Part shown: positions 51,538 through 62,930 of the stretch, one piece after another
Layout: each line of letters opens with the position of its first letter
Position numbering within the stretch: the first letter of the stretch is position 1
Origin: Pseudomonadota bacterium
GTDB taxonomy: Bacteria > Pseudomonadota > Gammaproteobacteria > Steroidobacterales > MnTg04
Assembly (NCBI GenBank): GCA_022560735.1
Contig: JADFSO010000003.1
Coordinates: 62,001 to 126,000, forward strand
Length of the DNA: 64,000 nt
Reading direction: 5' to 3'
Position numbers and translations under genes: made by a program
The notes under the pieces: generated by a model
The model's input: only the letters and a program-made list of their open reading frames with translations
The model's database searches: none
Told to the model about the DNA's origin: nothing

Positions 51538-51556
51538 GACCGGAAAAATACCGGTC
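51538..51556 (-). promoter_or_regulatory. Hairpin in the expression platform of the cobalamin riboswitch
   Basis: GACCGG-TATTTTT-CCGGTC on the minus strand forms a six-base stem about 36-54 bases upstream of the btuB start. It is not followed by a T tract, so control is more likely at translation or through a competing structure than by a simple terminator. Confidence 0.45.
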
Positions 51557-51619
51557 CGTGGAGGAAGCAGTGGGAGTCATGACCCATTGACGCTGTGCCC
51601 TCCGCGGCGTCGGTATATG

Positions 51620-51845
51620 GACCATCGGGTCGGTCTCCGGACTGACGAGCGGCAGTTATGCCGGCTTCATCTCCTTCCCGCGTATAACGCAGTGGATTCA
51701 CGGATTAACCGTGATAATGAAGCTTGACTCGATCACCGTTGCGGGGGCAGTGCCGGAATGGCTGAATCTTTAGCTCAGCGCACCGGCTTCCCGGGCAGCC
51801 ATGCTGCCTGCACCTGATGGAGCAGGAACTTTATGTTCGGCCATG
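51620..51845 (-). ncRNA. Cobalamin (vitamin B12) riboswitch upstream of btuB
   Basis: On the minus strand, in order: GGGAAGCCGGTGCG (aptamer entrance, about 51792-51779), the conserved core CACTGCCCCCGCAACGGTGA (51752-51733), and the B12 box GTCAGTCCGGAGACCGACC (about 51646-51628). These are the invariant blocks of the AdoCbl riboswitch in correct order and spacing. Binding of adenosylcobalamin lowers expression of the downstream gene, here btuB and probably the adenosyltransferase. The start codon lies about 120 bases after the B12 box. Confidence 0.93.
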
Positions 51846-51924
51846 GGGGCTGTCAAGTCGGGCCCGGTCGTCGTCTGCCAATCCATGGCCCTGCTGATAT
51901 AGACTGTATTTTTTGTTGTCGCGG

Positions 51925-52689
51925 ATGCGCGTGATGTTCAGCGAATATCTTGAGACGGCGCGTTTGGCAGCCGATGCCGCCGCGGAAATCATTAGCGGTT
52001 ATTACGGCCGCGCACTCGAAATAAAGACCAAGCCCGATCGGACGCCGGTGACCGAGGCGGATACCGCTGCGGAGCAGGCGATACGCCGCATCATCGGCGA
52101 GCGCTATCCGGACCACGGGTTTTATGGCGAAGAGACGGGGCGCAGCGGGAGCGGCGATTTCCTGTGGCTGGTGGACCCGCTCGATGGCACCAAGAGTTTT
52201 ATCCGCAATTACCCGTTTTTCTCCACCCAGATCGCGTTGAGTTTCAACAACGAGCTGGTGGTTGGCGTTTCCAATGCGCCATGGTTCGGCGAGCAGGCCT
52301 GGGCGGCCAGGGGTCTGGGTGCTTACCTGAATGGCGAGCGAATCTCGGTCAGCGATTGCGCTGAGCTTGCGCAGGCCACGTTGTCCTCGGGTAACATCGC
52401 CAGCCTGGCGGCGGGCGAGCGCTGGCCAGGCTATGGCAAGCTGCTGTGCCAGGTGAATCGCACCCGCGGTTATGGCGATTTTTATCACTATCACTTGCTC
52501 GCATCCGGGCGTATCGATGTGGTCGTCGAGTCGGATGTCAATATCCTCGATATCGCGGCGCTGTGCGTAATCGTCGAGGAAGCCGGCGGTCGCATAACCG
52601 ATCTCGATCTTGAAGCCATAGGATTGGAAACCACGAGCGTGCTGGCAAGCAATGGGCCGTTGCACGACCGGGTAAAGGAGTATCTGTGA
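51925..52689 (+). CDS. Inositol monophosphatase-family phosphatase (histidinol-phosphatase-like)
   Basis: About 254 residues from the ATG at 51925; TTG codons at 51913-51918 and an ATG at 51934 are alternatives. The two-metal site is visible: TEADTAAEQAIR, YGEETG, DPLDGTKSFIRNYPFF and VNILDIAALCVIVEEAGG. The DGTKSFI/NILD pattern is close to the HisN/histidinol-phosphatase clade, but his genes are not adjacent. The stop overlaps the phzF-like start (GTGA). Confidence 0.85.
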   Translation: MRVMFSEYLETARLAADAAAEIISGYYGRALEIKTKPDRTPVTEADTAAEQAIRRIIGERYPDHGFYGEETGRSGSGDFLWLVDPLDGTKSFIRNYPFFSTQIALSFNNELVVGVSNAPWFGEQAWAARGLGAYLNGERISVSDCAELAQATLSSGNIASLAAGERWPGYGKLLCQVNRTRGYGDFYHYHLLASGRIDVVVESDVNILDIAALCVIVEEAGGRITDLDLEAIGLETTSVLASNGPLHDRVKEYL

Positions 52690-53516
52690 ATTTGCCGATT
52701 TACCAGGTGGACGCTTTCAGCGACCAGGTGCTCAGGGGCAACCCGGCAGCCGTATGCCCGTTGCAGGAGTGGCTGCCCGAGGCGCTGATGCTGAGCATCG
52801 CGCGGGAAAACAATTTGTCGGAAACTGCTTTCCTGGTCGACGGAGATGGCAAGTACGAGATACGCTGGTTCACTCCCGCCTGCGAGGTGCCTTTATGCGG
52901 TCATGCGACGCTGGCATCGGCGATGGTGATCCGGGAGTTTCTTGAGCCAGGCTGTGACCGGGTCCGTTTTCAATCGGCCAGCGGGCCGCTCGGCGTCAGC
53001 CATGAAGGCGGTTGGTATGAGCTGGATTTCCCAGCCGACCCGGGGGTTGAAATCGCCGCGACGCCGGAACTGGTCAAGAGCCTAGGATGCGAGCCCATTG
53101 AAGCCAGGCTGGCCAATTATTATTTCGCGGTTTTCGAGTCGGCACAGCAGTTGCTGGATTTGCAGCCCGATTTTGCCTGCATGGCCAGGCTCGACAGGAC
53201 CGGCGTCATCGTGACCGCTCCGGGCGACGATATCGATTTCGTCTCGCGGTTTTTTGCGCCGCAGGCGGGTATCGATGCAGACCCGGTCACCGGGTCTGCG
53301 CACTGCACACTGACCCCCTACTGGTCAGCCCGGCTTGGCAAGAACCACCTCGAGGCCAGGCAAATATCGGCGCGCGGTGGCTTTCTCAAATGCACGATGA
53401 GCGGCGACCGGGTCGGTATCGCGGGGCAGGCGGCGGGCTATATGCAGGGCGAAATCCGTGTCCCGGATAATGAACCGGAATCAGTTGGCGACCAGGTAGT
53501 CGCCGCCGGCGTGTGA
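52686..53516 (+). CDS. PhzF-family isomerase-like protein
   Basis: A 276-residue protein from a GTG coupled to the previous stop. PIYQVDAFSDQVLRGNPAAVCPL, NLSETAFLV (the Glu acts as acid/base in PhzF), FTPACEVPLCGHATLA, and DPVTGSAHCTL are the family signatures. PhzF folds as two diaminopimelate-epimerase-like halves. No phenazine genes are present, so it acts on another metabolite. It overlaps the convergent ABC ATPase gene by 36 bases. Confidence 0.92.
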   Translation: MNLPIYQVDAFSDQVLRGNPAAVCPLQEWLPEALMLSIARENNLSETAFLVDGDGKYEIRWFTPACEVPLCGHATLASAMVIREFLEPGCDRVRFQSASGPLGVSHEGGWYELDFPADPGVEIAATPELVKSLGCEPIEARLANYYFAVFESAQQLLDLQPDFACMARLDRTGVIVTAPGDDIDFVSRFFAPQAGIDADPVTGSAHCTLTPYWSARLGKNHLEARQISARGGFLKCTMSGDRVGIAGQAAGYMQGEIRVPDNEPESVGDQVVAAGV

Positions 53517-54248
53517 TATCGCAGTGAAGCCGGTGTGAAAAATTCGCTGCAGATTGTCGGCATTCAATACTTCGCGGGCCGGCCCGGATTGCCAGTTGCC
53601 GTCTCCACTGAGCAGCAGCGCGCGATCGAAAAATCGTTTGGCCAGGTTGACGTCGTGCAGGCTGGCCAGAACGGTTTTGCCCTGGTCCGCCAGTTGCCGA
53701 AGCTGGCGCAGTATCTGCAGCTGGTGGCGGGGGTCGAGATGGGTAATCGGCTCGTCGAGCAACAGGATATCTGTATCCTGGATCCACAAAGTGGCGATCG
53801 CCAGGCGTCTTCTTTCGCCGCCGGATAACGTGGTGACCTGTCTTTCTTCCAGCCCGCCGAGACCCAGTTCGGCAAGTGCGCTCTCGGCCAGCGATACATC
53901 CTGCGTGGATTCCCATGCGAACAGACCGAGATGCGGGTGCCGCCCGATCAGCGCCGTTTCCAGGACGCTGGCCGGGAAGGCGTCTTCGTTGTCCTGCATC
54001 AGCAAGCCCAGTTTCCGGGCCAGTTCCCTGCGCTGCCATTGATCGAGCGGTTTGCCGGCCACCCGGACCTGTCCCGATGGAATGGGCAGCAGTCCCGCCA
54101 GGGTGTGTAGCGTCGAGGTCTTGCCGGTGCCGTTCTCGCCGAGCAGGCAAGTCATTTGTCCCGCACACAACGCGATGTCCAGGTGGTGTACCAGGCAGCG
54201 ATCGGCCACGACAATGTCCAGTTGTTCGCATTCCAGTAATTTTTTCAT
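53481..54248 (-). CDS. ABC transporter ATP-binding protein of the FecE/BtuD type
   Basis: A 255-residue ATPase from the ATG at 54248. Walker A GENGTGKTS, Q-loop LLMQDNED, signature LSGGERRRLAIA, Walker B ILLLDEPITHLD and the H-loop ASLHDVNLA are complete. The type fits iron-siderophore or B12 importers. The BtuB/BtuF genes nearby suggest it is BtuD, but no permease gene is next to it. Its last 36 bases overlap the phzF-like gene. Confidence 0.87.
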   Translation of the reverse strand: MKKLLECEQLDIVVADRCLVHHLDIALCAGQMTCLLGENGTGKTSTLHTLAGLLPIPSGQVRVAGKPLDQWQRRELARKLGLLMQDNEDAFPASVLETALIGRHPHLGLFAWESTQDVSLAESALAELGLGGLEERQVTTLSGGERRRLAIATLWIQDTDILLLDEPITHLDPRHQLQILRQLRQLADQGKTVLASLHDVNLAKRFFDRALLLSGDGNWQSGPAREVLNADNLQRIFHTGFTAISHAGGDYLVAN

Positions 54249-54317
54249 ACTTGCCGTGTGCTCCGTTGTTTTGTCATTATTGACGATAATTCGACGCTGG
54301 TCACACGGGAGTTCGTA

Positions 54318-55115
54318 ATGCCGGTAGTCCGCATAGGTAGCCATTTGCTCCACTATGAAACAAACGGCGATGGCGAACCGCTGCTGCTGGTGCATGGCCT
54401 GGGATCCAGCGCACTCGACTGGCATGGGCAGGTGCCCGCGTTTTCGTCCGCTTACCAGGTCGTTGCGCCGGACCTTATCGGCTTTGGCCGCAGCGACAAA
54501 CTGACCCAGCCGCACAGCATCGCCGAGTATGCCGGCGATATGTTCGCGCTGCTCGATCACCTGGGCATCGACCGCTGCCATGTGTTCGGCTATTCCCTGG
54601 GCGGGGCCGTTGCCTTCCAGATGGGCATCGCAATGCCTCGGCGGGTCAGCAGCCTGGTCATCCTCAACAGCCTGCCCAGTTTTGTGCTGGATAATGCGGC
54701 CAAGCGTATCGAATACTACCTGCGGCTATTTATAGTCCATGTGTTCGGCATGAAACCGCTGGCCCGCCTGGTGAGCAAACGCATGTTGCCAAAGGAAGAG
54801 CACCGAGTTGCCGCCGAGCAAATGGCCGAACGCTACGCGCGCAACGACAGGAAGTCATACCTGGAGGCGCTCAAGGCGGTCGTGGGCTGGTCGGTCGTGG
54901 ACCGGCTCGGCGAGCTGAACATGCCGGTGCTGATGATCAGCGCGGATCAGGACTACACGCCGGTCGAGGAAAAACGCAAGTATCTCGAGTACATGCCGAA
55001 CGCACGCCTGGAGGTGATCAGCGATAGCCGCCATGCGACTCCTGTGGATCAGGCCGCAACGCTGAATAAAATCGTGCTGGAATTTCTGGCCGAGGTATCT
55101 GCGACGAACAGTTAA
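54318..55115 (+). CDS. Alpha/beta-fold hydrolase
   Basis: A 265-residue protein from the ATG at 54318 (CGGGAG upstream). LLLVHGLGSSALDW (oxyanion), APDLIGFGRSDK, nucleophile elbow GYSLGGAVA, VLMISADQDYT (Asp) and SRHATPVDQ (His) complete the triad. It resembles esterases/peroxidase-like hydrolases of the MhpC group. Substrate unknown. Divergent from the ABC ATPase by 69 bases. Confidence 0.9.
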   Translation: MPVVRIGSHLLHYETNGDGEPLLLVHGLGSSALDWHGQVPAFSSAYQVVAPDLIGFGRSDKLTQPHSIAEYAGDMFALLDHLGIDRCHVFGYSLGGAVAFQMGIAMPRRVSSLVILNSLPSFVLDNAAKRIEYYLRLFIVHVFGMKPLARLVSKRMLPKEEHRVAAEQMAERYARNDRKSYLEALKAVVGWSVVDRLGELNMPVLMISADQDYTPVEEKRKYLEYMPNARLEVISDSRHATPVDQAATLNKIVLEFLAEVSATNS

Positions 55116-55141
55116 CCGTCCTGATAGCAAACAGCAAAATG

Positions 55142-55831
55142 TCAGGGCTGCAGTCGGGTCGATTGCCATTGCCCGGCTTCAATACCGTTGTCTCCAAGCA
55201 AGGTCAGATCGCGCGTCCACAAGCCACGGTCATGGATCCGGCCCGCGCCTTCGGCCCACAATTCCACGCTGGAAACCCACAGGCGGTAACCGCCCCAATG
55301 CTTCGGCCGGGGTATATCCGCGGGCGCCAAGCCACTCGATTCCAGCGCAGCCAGGTCCAGCCCCAGTTTTTTTGCCGCCTGCTCGACCTGCTTTTGCATG
55401 TGATCCAGCGATGCTATCGGCTCGCTCTGGTGGCTCGCCCAGGCGCCCAGTTGGCGCGGCCATGGCCGCGTGGCAAAATATTCGTCGCATTCCGCTGCCG
55501 GCGATTTCGTTACTTGCCCTTCGATGCGTATTTGCCGGCGCAGCTGGTCCCAGTGAAAAACGGCAGACGCTTTGGGGTTGCTGGCAAGGTCGAGACCTTT
55601 CTTCGAAAGGTAATTGGTGAAAAAAACCAGGTAACCGGGGTCGCTGACCAGCTCCTTGCACAGGACCACTCGGGATGTAGGCATTCCGGAGGGTCCGCTG
55701 GTCGCCAGGATCATCGCGTCCGGATTTGGCCGGGTCGCATTTTCTTTCGCGAAAATCAGCCACTCATCCACGATTTGCAGCGGATCCTCCGGCAACGATT
55801 CGGGAAGAAAATGTTCGTGTTCATGGTGCAT
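55142..55831 (-). CDS. pdxH: Pyridoxine 5'-phosphate oxidase
   Basis: A 229-residue FMN enzyme from the ATG at 55831 that makes PLP from pyridoxine or pyridoxamine phosphate. PTSRVVLCKELVSDPGYLVFFTNY, SKKGLDLASNPKASAVFHWDQLRRQIRIEG, ATRPWPRQLGAWASHQSEPI, PKHWGGYRLWVSSVELW and the terminal RLQP are diagnostic. The extra residues of a start at 55909 are not part of the family. It is convergent with the alpha/beta hydrolase. Confidence 0.96.
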   Translation of the reverse strand: MHHEHEHFLPESLPEDPLQIVDEWLIFAKENATRPNPDAMILATSGPSGMPTSRVVLCKELVSDPGYLVFFTNYLSKKGLDLASNPKASAVFHWDQLRRQIRIEGQVTKSPAAECDEYFATRPWPRQLGAWASHQSEPIASLDHMQKQVEQAAKKLGLDLAALESSGLAPADIPRPKHWGGYRLWVSSVELWAEGAGRIHDRGLWTRDLTLLGDNGIEAGQWQSTRLQP

Positions 55832-55937
55832 GGTCGGAGCCTGATGGTTTTTCGGGATATAGACGATGTTCTCAGATGCGATGCTAATCGGCCAGCCAGC
55901 TTCGCTCATTGACCCATATCATTTCTTTTGCCTGTCA

Positions 55938-57473
55938 TCAACAGACCAGCGTCGCACCGGTACGCCGGGGGTCGGCCGCCGCGATCAGGCTGCCATCGGC
56001 CAGCCGGGCCGCGGCGGTCACCCCGCCAAAAAACATGTCGGGTCGATCGAAGCGTCGCAGGGGCAGCTTTGTGTCATCGTGCGTGGCGCCCGGTTCGCAG
56101 GCTATAGCCAGGCCCGCAGCGGATTTTTCGACATGCGCCCTCGGTTTTTCTATCGCTTCCGCCAGGGGCAGCGATTCGAAAATTACGTAGTAAAGGGTAT
56201 ACAGCAACGCCGTCGTAATTCTTTCCGCGCCGGGCGATCCGATCGTGAGTACGCTGCCATTTTCGTTCCTGGCAATGGTCGGCGCCATGTTCGAAGGTAC
56301 CCGGGTGCCGGGTGGATCGCTGAGGATGCCGCGCCGGTTGAGCTCGGTCTCGCCGAGGCAATTGTTCATCCAGATTCCCGCGCCACCGGGCATCAGGCCG
56401 CTACCGTAACCGGCCGACCAGGTAACCGCGCACGCCAACCCGCTTCGGTCGACGGCGGATACGTGCACCGTGTTTGGCGCCGATATTCCCCGCGCGGTTT
56501 TTTCGAGATAGGCAAATGCCGCGGGCCCGGGATCGACCAGGCCGGCCATCTGCTCCCTGAGCTGGATAACTTGCCGTTGAACATCCACCAGTATCGACCG
56601 GCGATCAGCGTCGCTTGCAACATTTGACTCCAGCAACAGGAGCATTGCCGCCAGGCTGGTTCCGCCGGCGGCCGGCGGCGGGTTGCCGGCGATCTGCCAG
56701 CCGTTGAGCTCCACCGTGACAGGTTTGCGTTCCATGACCTGGTAGCGAGCCAGGTCGGTTGCACTCAGTATCCCGCCGGACTCGATGATGTCACTGGCGA
56801 TTCGCCGGCCCAGGCTGCCGGTATAGAGGCTGCCAGGTCCCTCGCGAGCGATGATCTCCAGGCTGTCGGCAAGCTCCGGCAGGCGGATCCTGGTGCCGGC
56901 CGCCTTGATTTCGCCAGTGGGGGTCAGCAATGCCCGCCGGCCTTCCTCGCTGCGGGAAAAAATGGGTTTGGCCGAATATTGCAGATATGACCAGCAGGCC
57001 ATGCTCAACGGAAAGCCGCTTCTTGCGCTGTCGATCGCCGGTTGCAGCAAGGTTTTCCAGGGCAGCTTGCCAAACCGGTCCCTGGCGCGGCCGCAGGCGG
57101 CGATTGCCCCCGGCGTCCCGATCGAGGCGTTGCCGACCAGGGTGGTTATGCCACCGCCATACTCCATGTGCACCGAATCCAGATCGGGTTCGGGAGGGAT
57201 GCCGTCGCGGCCCGGCATTTCCACATTGCCGTCTATGGTGACCGGGAGGCCATCCTGCGGCCAGATGGTCAGGTATGCGCCGCCGCCCAGCGCGGTGACG
57301 CCAGGCTCGGTCGTTGCGGCGAGGACCGCGGCTATGGCTGCGTCGACGGCGTTGCCGCCCAAATCTGCAACCTGGCGGGCAGCCGCGACGGCGCAGTCAG
57401 AGCCGGCGGCCAGGGCAAGGCTCTGCCCGTGTTCGTCTGCCCCGGCGGCTGGAGTTTCATTCCGGGGTTTCAT
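55938..57473 (-). CDS. Gamma-glutamyltransferase-family Ntn hydrolase
   Basis: A 511-residue protein with the family's N-terminal ADLGGNAVDAAIAAVLA and GVTALGGGAYLTIW, an autocleavage threonine at T335 (APNTVHVSAVDRSG), and C-terminal SNMAPTIARNENGSVLTIGSPGAERI. After self-cleavage the small subunit starts at the threonine. Unlike typical periplasmic GGT, no signal peptide is visible, so it may be cytoplasmic, as are several GGT-like acylases. The position near FghA/AdhC suggests a glutathione link, but that is inference. Confidence 0.87.
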   Translation of the reverse strand: MKPRNETPAAGADEHGQSLALAAGSDCAVAAARQVADLGGNAVDAAIAAVLAATTEPGVTALGGGAYLTIWPQDGLPVTIDGNVEMPGRDGIPPEPDLDSVHMEYGGGITTLVGNASIGTPGAIAACGRARDRFGKLPWKTLLQPAIDSARSGFPLSMACWSYLQYSAKPIFSRSEEGRRALLTPTGEIKAAGTRIRLPELADSLEIIAREGPGSLYTGSLGRRIASDIIESGGILSATDLARYQVMERKPVTVELNGWQIAGNPPPAAGGTSLAAMLLLLESNVASDADRRSILVDVQRQVIQLREQMAGLVDPGPAAFAYLEKTARGISAPNTVHVSAVDRSGLACAVTWSAGYGSGLMPGGAGIWMNNCLGETELNRRGILSDPPGTRVPSNMAPTIARNENGSVLTIGSPGAERITTALLYTLYYVIFESLPLAEAIEKPRAHVEKSAAGLAIACEPGATHDDTKLPLRRFDRPDMFFGGVTAAARLADGSLIAAADPRRTGATLVC

Positions 57474-57514
57474 GGACCGGGCGCATTTGTTCGTCTGTCG
57501 ATCGGCGCAGGCTT

Positions 57515-58375
57515 TTAGGTGGCCAGCGCGCTGGCATGATACTCGAGGTGGTCGCCGATAAAGCTGGCAACGAAGTAGTAGCTGTGGTCGTAACCTGGAT
57601 GTATGCGCAGTTTCAGCGGATGGTCATGCTTGATGCAGGCATCTTCCAGCAGGTCCGGCAACAGCTGTTCCTCGAGATATTCGTCCGCCGCTCCGAAGTC
57701 GACCAACAAAGGCAGTTTTTCGCTGGCCTGGCCGATCAGTTCGCTGGCGTCATATTGTCGCCAGCGCGTCCGGTCCTCGCCAAAATAACCGGTGAATGCC
57801 TTGATTCCCCATGGACTTCTTGCCGGGGCGCAGATCGGCGAGAAAGCCGAAACCGACTTGAACATGCCGGGGTTTTTGAGCGCCAGGATCAGCGCGCCGT
57901 GGCCACCCATCGAGTGACCGCTGACCGACAGGCGCGTGGTGTCCAGCGGCAGATTCGCGGCGACAACCGCAAGCAGGTCTTTGCTCACGTAGTCATACAT
58001 TTGAAAATGCCGCGACCACGGCAGGCGGGTGGCATTGACGTAAAACCCCGCTCCGCTGCCAAAGTCCCAGTCATCCTCCTCGCCCGCCGTCCCCGTGTCT
58101 CGCGGGCTGGTATCCGGTGCGATCAGCGCAATCCCCAGTTCGGCGGCGTATCTTTGTGCGCCGGATTTCAACATGAAATTTTCTTCGTTGCAGGTCAATC
58201 CCGAAAGCCACAATAACGCCGGCACCGTGGTTTTTTTCGCCTGCGGCGGCAGGTAAACCGAGAACCGCATCGTGCAGTCGCAACTTTTGGAATAATGCTC
58301 GAAACTTTGCAGGTCGCCGTCGAATAACCGGCTTGACGAGGTCAGGTTGAGCGTGGCTGTTGCATTGTCCGGCAT
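57515..58375 (-). CDS. fghA: S-formylglutathione hydrolase
   Basis: A 286-residue esterase-D fold enzyme that splits S-formylglutathione to formate and glutathione. ALLWLSGLTCNEENFMLKSGAQRYA, APDTSPRDTG, the nucleophile S155 in GHSMGGHGALI, and HPGYDHSYYFVASFI are characteristic. It lies 8 bases downstream of adhC on the same strand, the normal pairing. Confidence 0.96.
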   Translation of the reverse strand: MPDNATATLNLTSSSRLFDGDLQSFEHYSKSCDCTMRFSVYLPPQAKKTTVPALLWLSGLTCNEENFMLKSGAQRYAAELGIALIAPDTSPRDTGTAGEEDDWDFGSGAGFYVNATRLPWSRHFQMYDYVSKDLLAVVAANLPLDTTRLSVSGHSMGGHGALILALKNPGMFKSVSAFSPICAPARSPWGIKAFTGYFGEDRTRWRQYDASELIGQASEKLPLLVDFGAADEYLEEQLLPDLLEDACIKHDHPLKLRIHPGYDHSYYFVASFIGDHLEYHASALAT

Positions 58376-58383
58376 GGCTGCTG

Positions 58384-61054
<2,671 letters not shown>

Positions 61055-61196
61055 CCCGCGGGGCGCCAGGAATCCGTGGTCCTCGCTAACACAGGCTAAC
61101 ACCCTGATTTGATTGTAAAAATCGATTCAGCCTGGGTTCAGGCGCTACCCGGTACGCTGTGTTTCAGGACACTTGAGCAATCCCGGGAGGTAGCCC

Positions 61197-61619
61197 ATGA
61201 AAATTCTTGCGATGACCTTGTTTGGCCTGGTCCTGTGCGGCCCGGTCCTGGCCGATTCACCGCGGCATGGCCATGATCGAGACCGCTATGATCGGCACCA
61301 CGCAGACCACGGCGAGCGTTTTGATCATCGATCCGCGCGCCGCTACCACCAGCGATACGATCGGCGGCATTCCCGCCGGCATGTGCGAGACCACCAGCGG
61401 TACGACAGACACCACTATCGCCATTATCGCCGATCCGTCCACTCTTACCGGCATGGCCGATATCGCGCCCACCGCTATCGCCATGGCTACGGTTTCTACG
61501 GCAGCCGATACGGTTACGGATATTTATCGCTGAGCTATTTTGACCCGCACGCCGGCGGGATCAGCATTCGCATTCCGCTCGACCAGGCAACCCGGCCGGC
61601 AGGGCTAGTGTGGCGCTGA
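61197..61619 (+). CDS. Exported His/Arg/Tyr-rich low-complexity protein
   Basis: A 140-residue protein with a signal peptide (1-20, ending VLAD) and a GGGAGG ribosome site. Residues 22-95 are made almost only of H, R, Y and D, with repeats such as RYDRHH and RYDRRH. The C-terminal 40 residues (YGSRYGYGYLSLSYFDPHAG) form a Gly/Tyr then a hydrophobic end. The pattern suggests metal (zinc, nickel, copper) or polyanion binding in the periplasm. No family is recognised. Codon use is consistent with the neighbours. Confidence 0.75.
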   Translation: MKILAMTLFGLVLCGPVLADSPRHGHDRDRYDRHHADHGERFDHRSARRYHQRYDRRHSRRHVRDHQRYDRHHYRHYRRSVHSYRHGRYRAHRYRHGYGFYGSRYGYGYLSLSYFDPHAGGISIRIPLDQATRPAGLVWR

Positions 61620-61759
61620 CCGGCCGCTTATAATTCACCGCAGTCTTTTTTGCCGGGTGGTTTTCCTGTCGCTCGTCGACGACCGCTTGCATTGTGTCGA
61701 GGCAGCCGATAAAAAGGGTAGCTGCGAGCCAGGCCGCTCGCGGCCGGTCAAGGAAAACG

Positions 61760-62854
61760 ATGAGCGACCTGCAAACCAAGAACGAAAAGCTCAGGGAACA
61801 GCTTGCCGCTTTGACGAGCGAGGCTGAGAAAAATCACATCATCCGTGAGCGATCGCAGGCCAGGGAACTTTGCCTGTTGCAGGCCGAGTCGCTGTCCGAC
61901 CTGATGGAGCGTTTGGTGGCTGGTCTGGCCAATTCCTTTGGGCTTAGCAACGTCACCCTCCTGGTGTGTGACCCGCATCATGAAATACGCCACTTGCTGA
62001 TGGATAGCGTGGAGCGTGATGAAGAGCCGCCAGGCGTCATATATGTCGATACGATGGCGGGTCTGGCGCCGCAGTTCACATCACTGAGCCGACCCTGGCT
62101 CGGGCCGTACAACGCCGCCGACCATCAGTTGGTTTTCCCGGATTCCACCCACCTCAAGAGCGTCGCGCTTCTGCCTTTGATCCGCCAGAACCGCCTGATG
62201 GGGAGTTTGAATTTCGGGACCACCGATGTGACCCGCTTTACGCCGCAGCACGCGGTGGATGTGCTCGCTCGCCTGGCGACCATCGCCTCGTTTGCGCTCG
62301 AAAACATGGTTAACCGGGCGCGGCTGGTGCGCAGCGGTCTGACCGATGTCTTGACCGGCTGGCACAATCGTCGTTATTTGCAGGATCGCCTGCGGGAAGA
62401 GCTGGCCAGGGCGCGGCGGGACAGGCTGAGCCTGTGCTGCCTGCTGCTCGATGTCGATTATTTCAAACGGATAAACGACCAGTTCGGGCATCTGGCCGGT
62501 GACCGGGCGCTGCGTGAACTCGCCCAGCGGATCGAAAGCCAGATCCGGGGAAGCGATATGGCCGCGCGTTATGGCGGCGAGGAATTCGTTTTGCTGTTGC
62601 CGGCGACCCAGGTTGAAGATGCCGTGGACCTGGCGAACCGGATTCGGGCGGTGGTCAGCGAAACACCGATTAGCATCGATGCGCATAACGCGGTAACCAT
62701 CACCGTTTCCATCGGGGTTTCCAGTTGCCTGCCCGATGAGTATGAGCAGGATCTGAAAACGGTGGCGGAAGCGTTGCTGGCGGCGGCGGATGTCGCCATG
62801 TACAAGGCGAAATCAGCAGGGCGCGATAATGTAAAAACCGCTGACGAGCCCTGA
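61760..62854 (+). CDS. Diguanylate cyclase with N-terminal DUF484/GAF-like sensor
   Basis: A 364-residue protein from the ATG at 61760 (AAGGAAA upstream). A coiled-coil start (NEKLREQLAALTSEAEK) leads to a DUF484/GAF-like domain of about 60-195 (VALLPLIRQNRLMGSLNFG), then a GGDEF domain. The active site GGEEF (272-276) is intact and an RGSD inhibitory I-site (263-266) lies five residues before it, so product feedback is expected. It makes cyclic di-GMP, which controls pili and biofilm. The stand-alone DUF484 protein usually sits near xerC; fusion with GGDEF is less usual. Confidence 0.9.
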   Translation: MSDLQTKNEKLREQLAALTSEAEKNHIIRERSQARELCLLQAESLSDLMERLVAGLANSFGLSNVTLLVCDPHHEIRHLLMDSVERDEEPPGVIYVDTMAGLAPQFTSLSRPWLGPYNAADHQLVFPDSTHLKSVALLPLIRQNRLMGSLNFGTTDVTRFTPQHAVDVLARLATIASFALENMVNRARLVRSGLTDVLTGWHNRRYLQDRLREELARARRDRLSLCCLLLDVDYFKRINDQFGHLAGDRALRELAQRIESQIRGSDMAARYGGEEFVLLLPATQVEDAVDLANRIRAVVSETPISIDAHNAVTITVSIGVSSCLPDEYEQDLKTVAEALLAAADVAMYKAKSAGRDNVKTADEP

Positions 62855-62930
62855 GCGGATTTGCTGGCAAACTGTTGATCCGCGACCGCCGAAAATAAAC
62901 GATTACTCGCTGCTAAAAACGAATAGTCTG

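Larger units (their letters stand above)
51503..51924. other. 422-base non-coding stretch holding the cobalamin leader
   Basis: Between the btuB start and the monophosphatase gene. Most of it is the minus-strand riboswitch (51620-51845) and its platform. The last 80 bases (51845-51924) should hold the two divergent promoters, but I see no strong hexamer pair. A long plus-strand frame across it is the antisense of btuB. Confidence 0.7.

Noticed and set aside
50438-51727. Plus-strand frame (429 codons) over btuB and its leader
   Set aside because: Antisense to btuB and running through the cobalamin riboswitch; no motif.
53386-54231. Minus-strand frame overlapping the ABC ATPase
   Set aside because: Same strand but other frame than the ATPase, which has all ABC motifs; this frame is Arg/Gly/Thr-rich noise.
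61222-61533. Alternative-frame product within the His/Arg/Tyr-rich gene
   Set aside because: A Thr/Ala/Ile-rich frame caused by the repetitive codons; the main frame has the ribosome site and the signal peptide.
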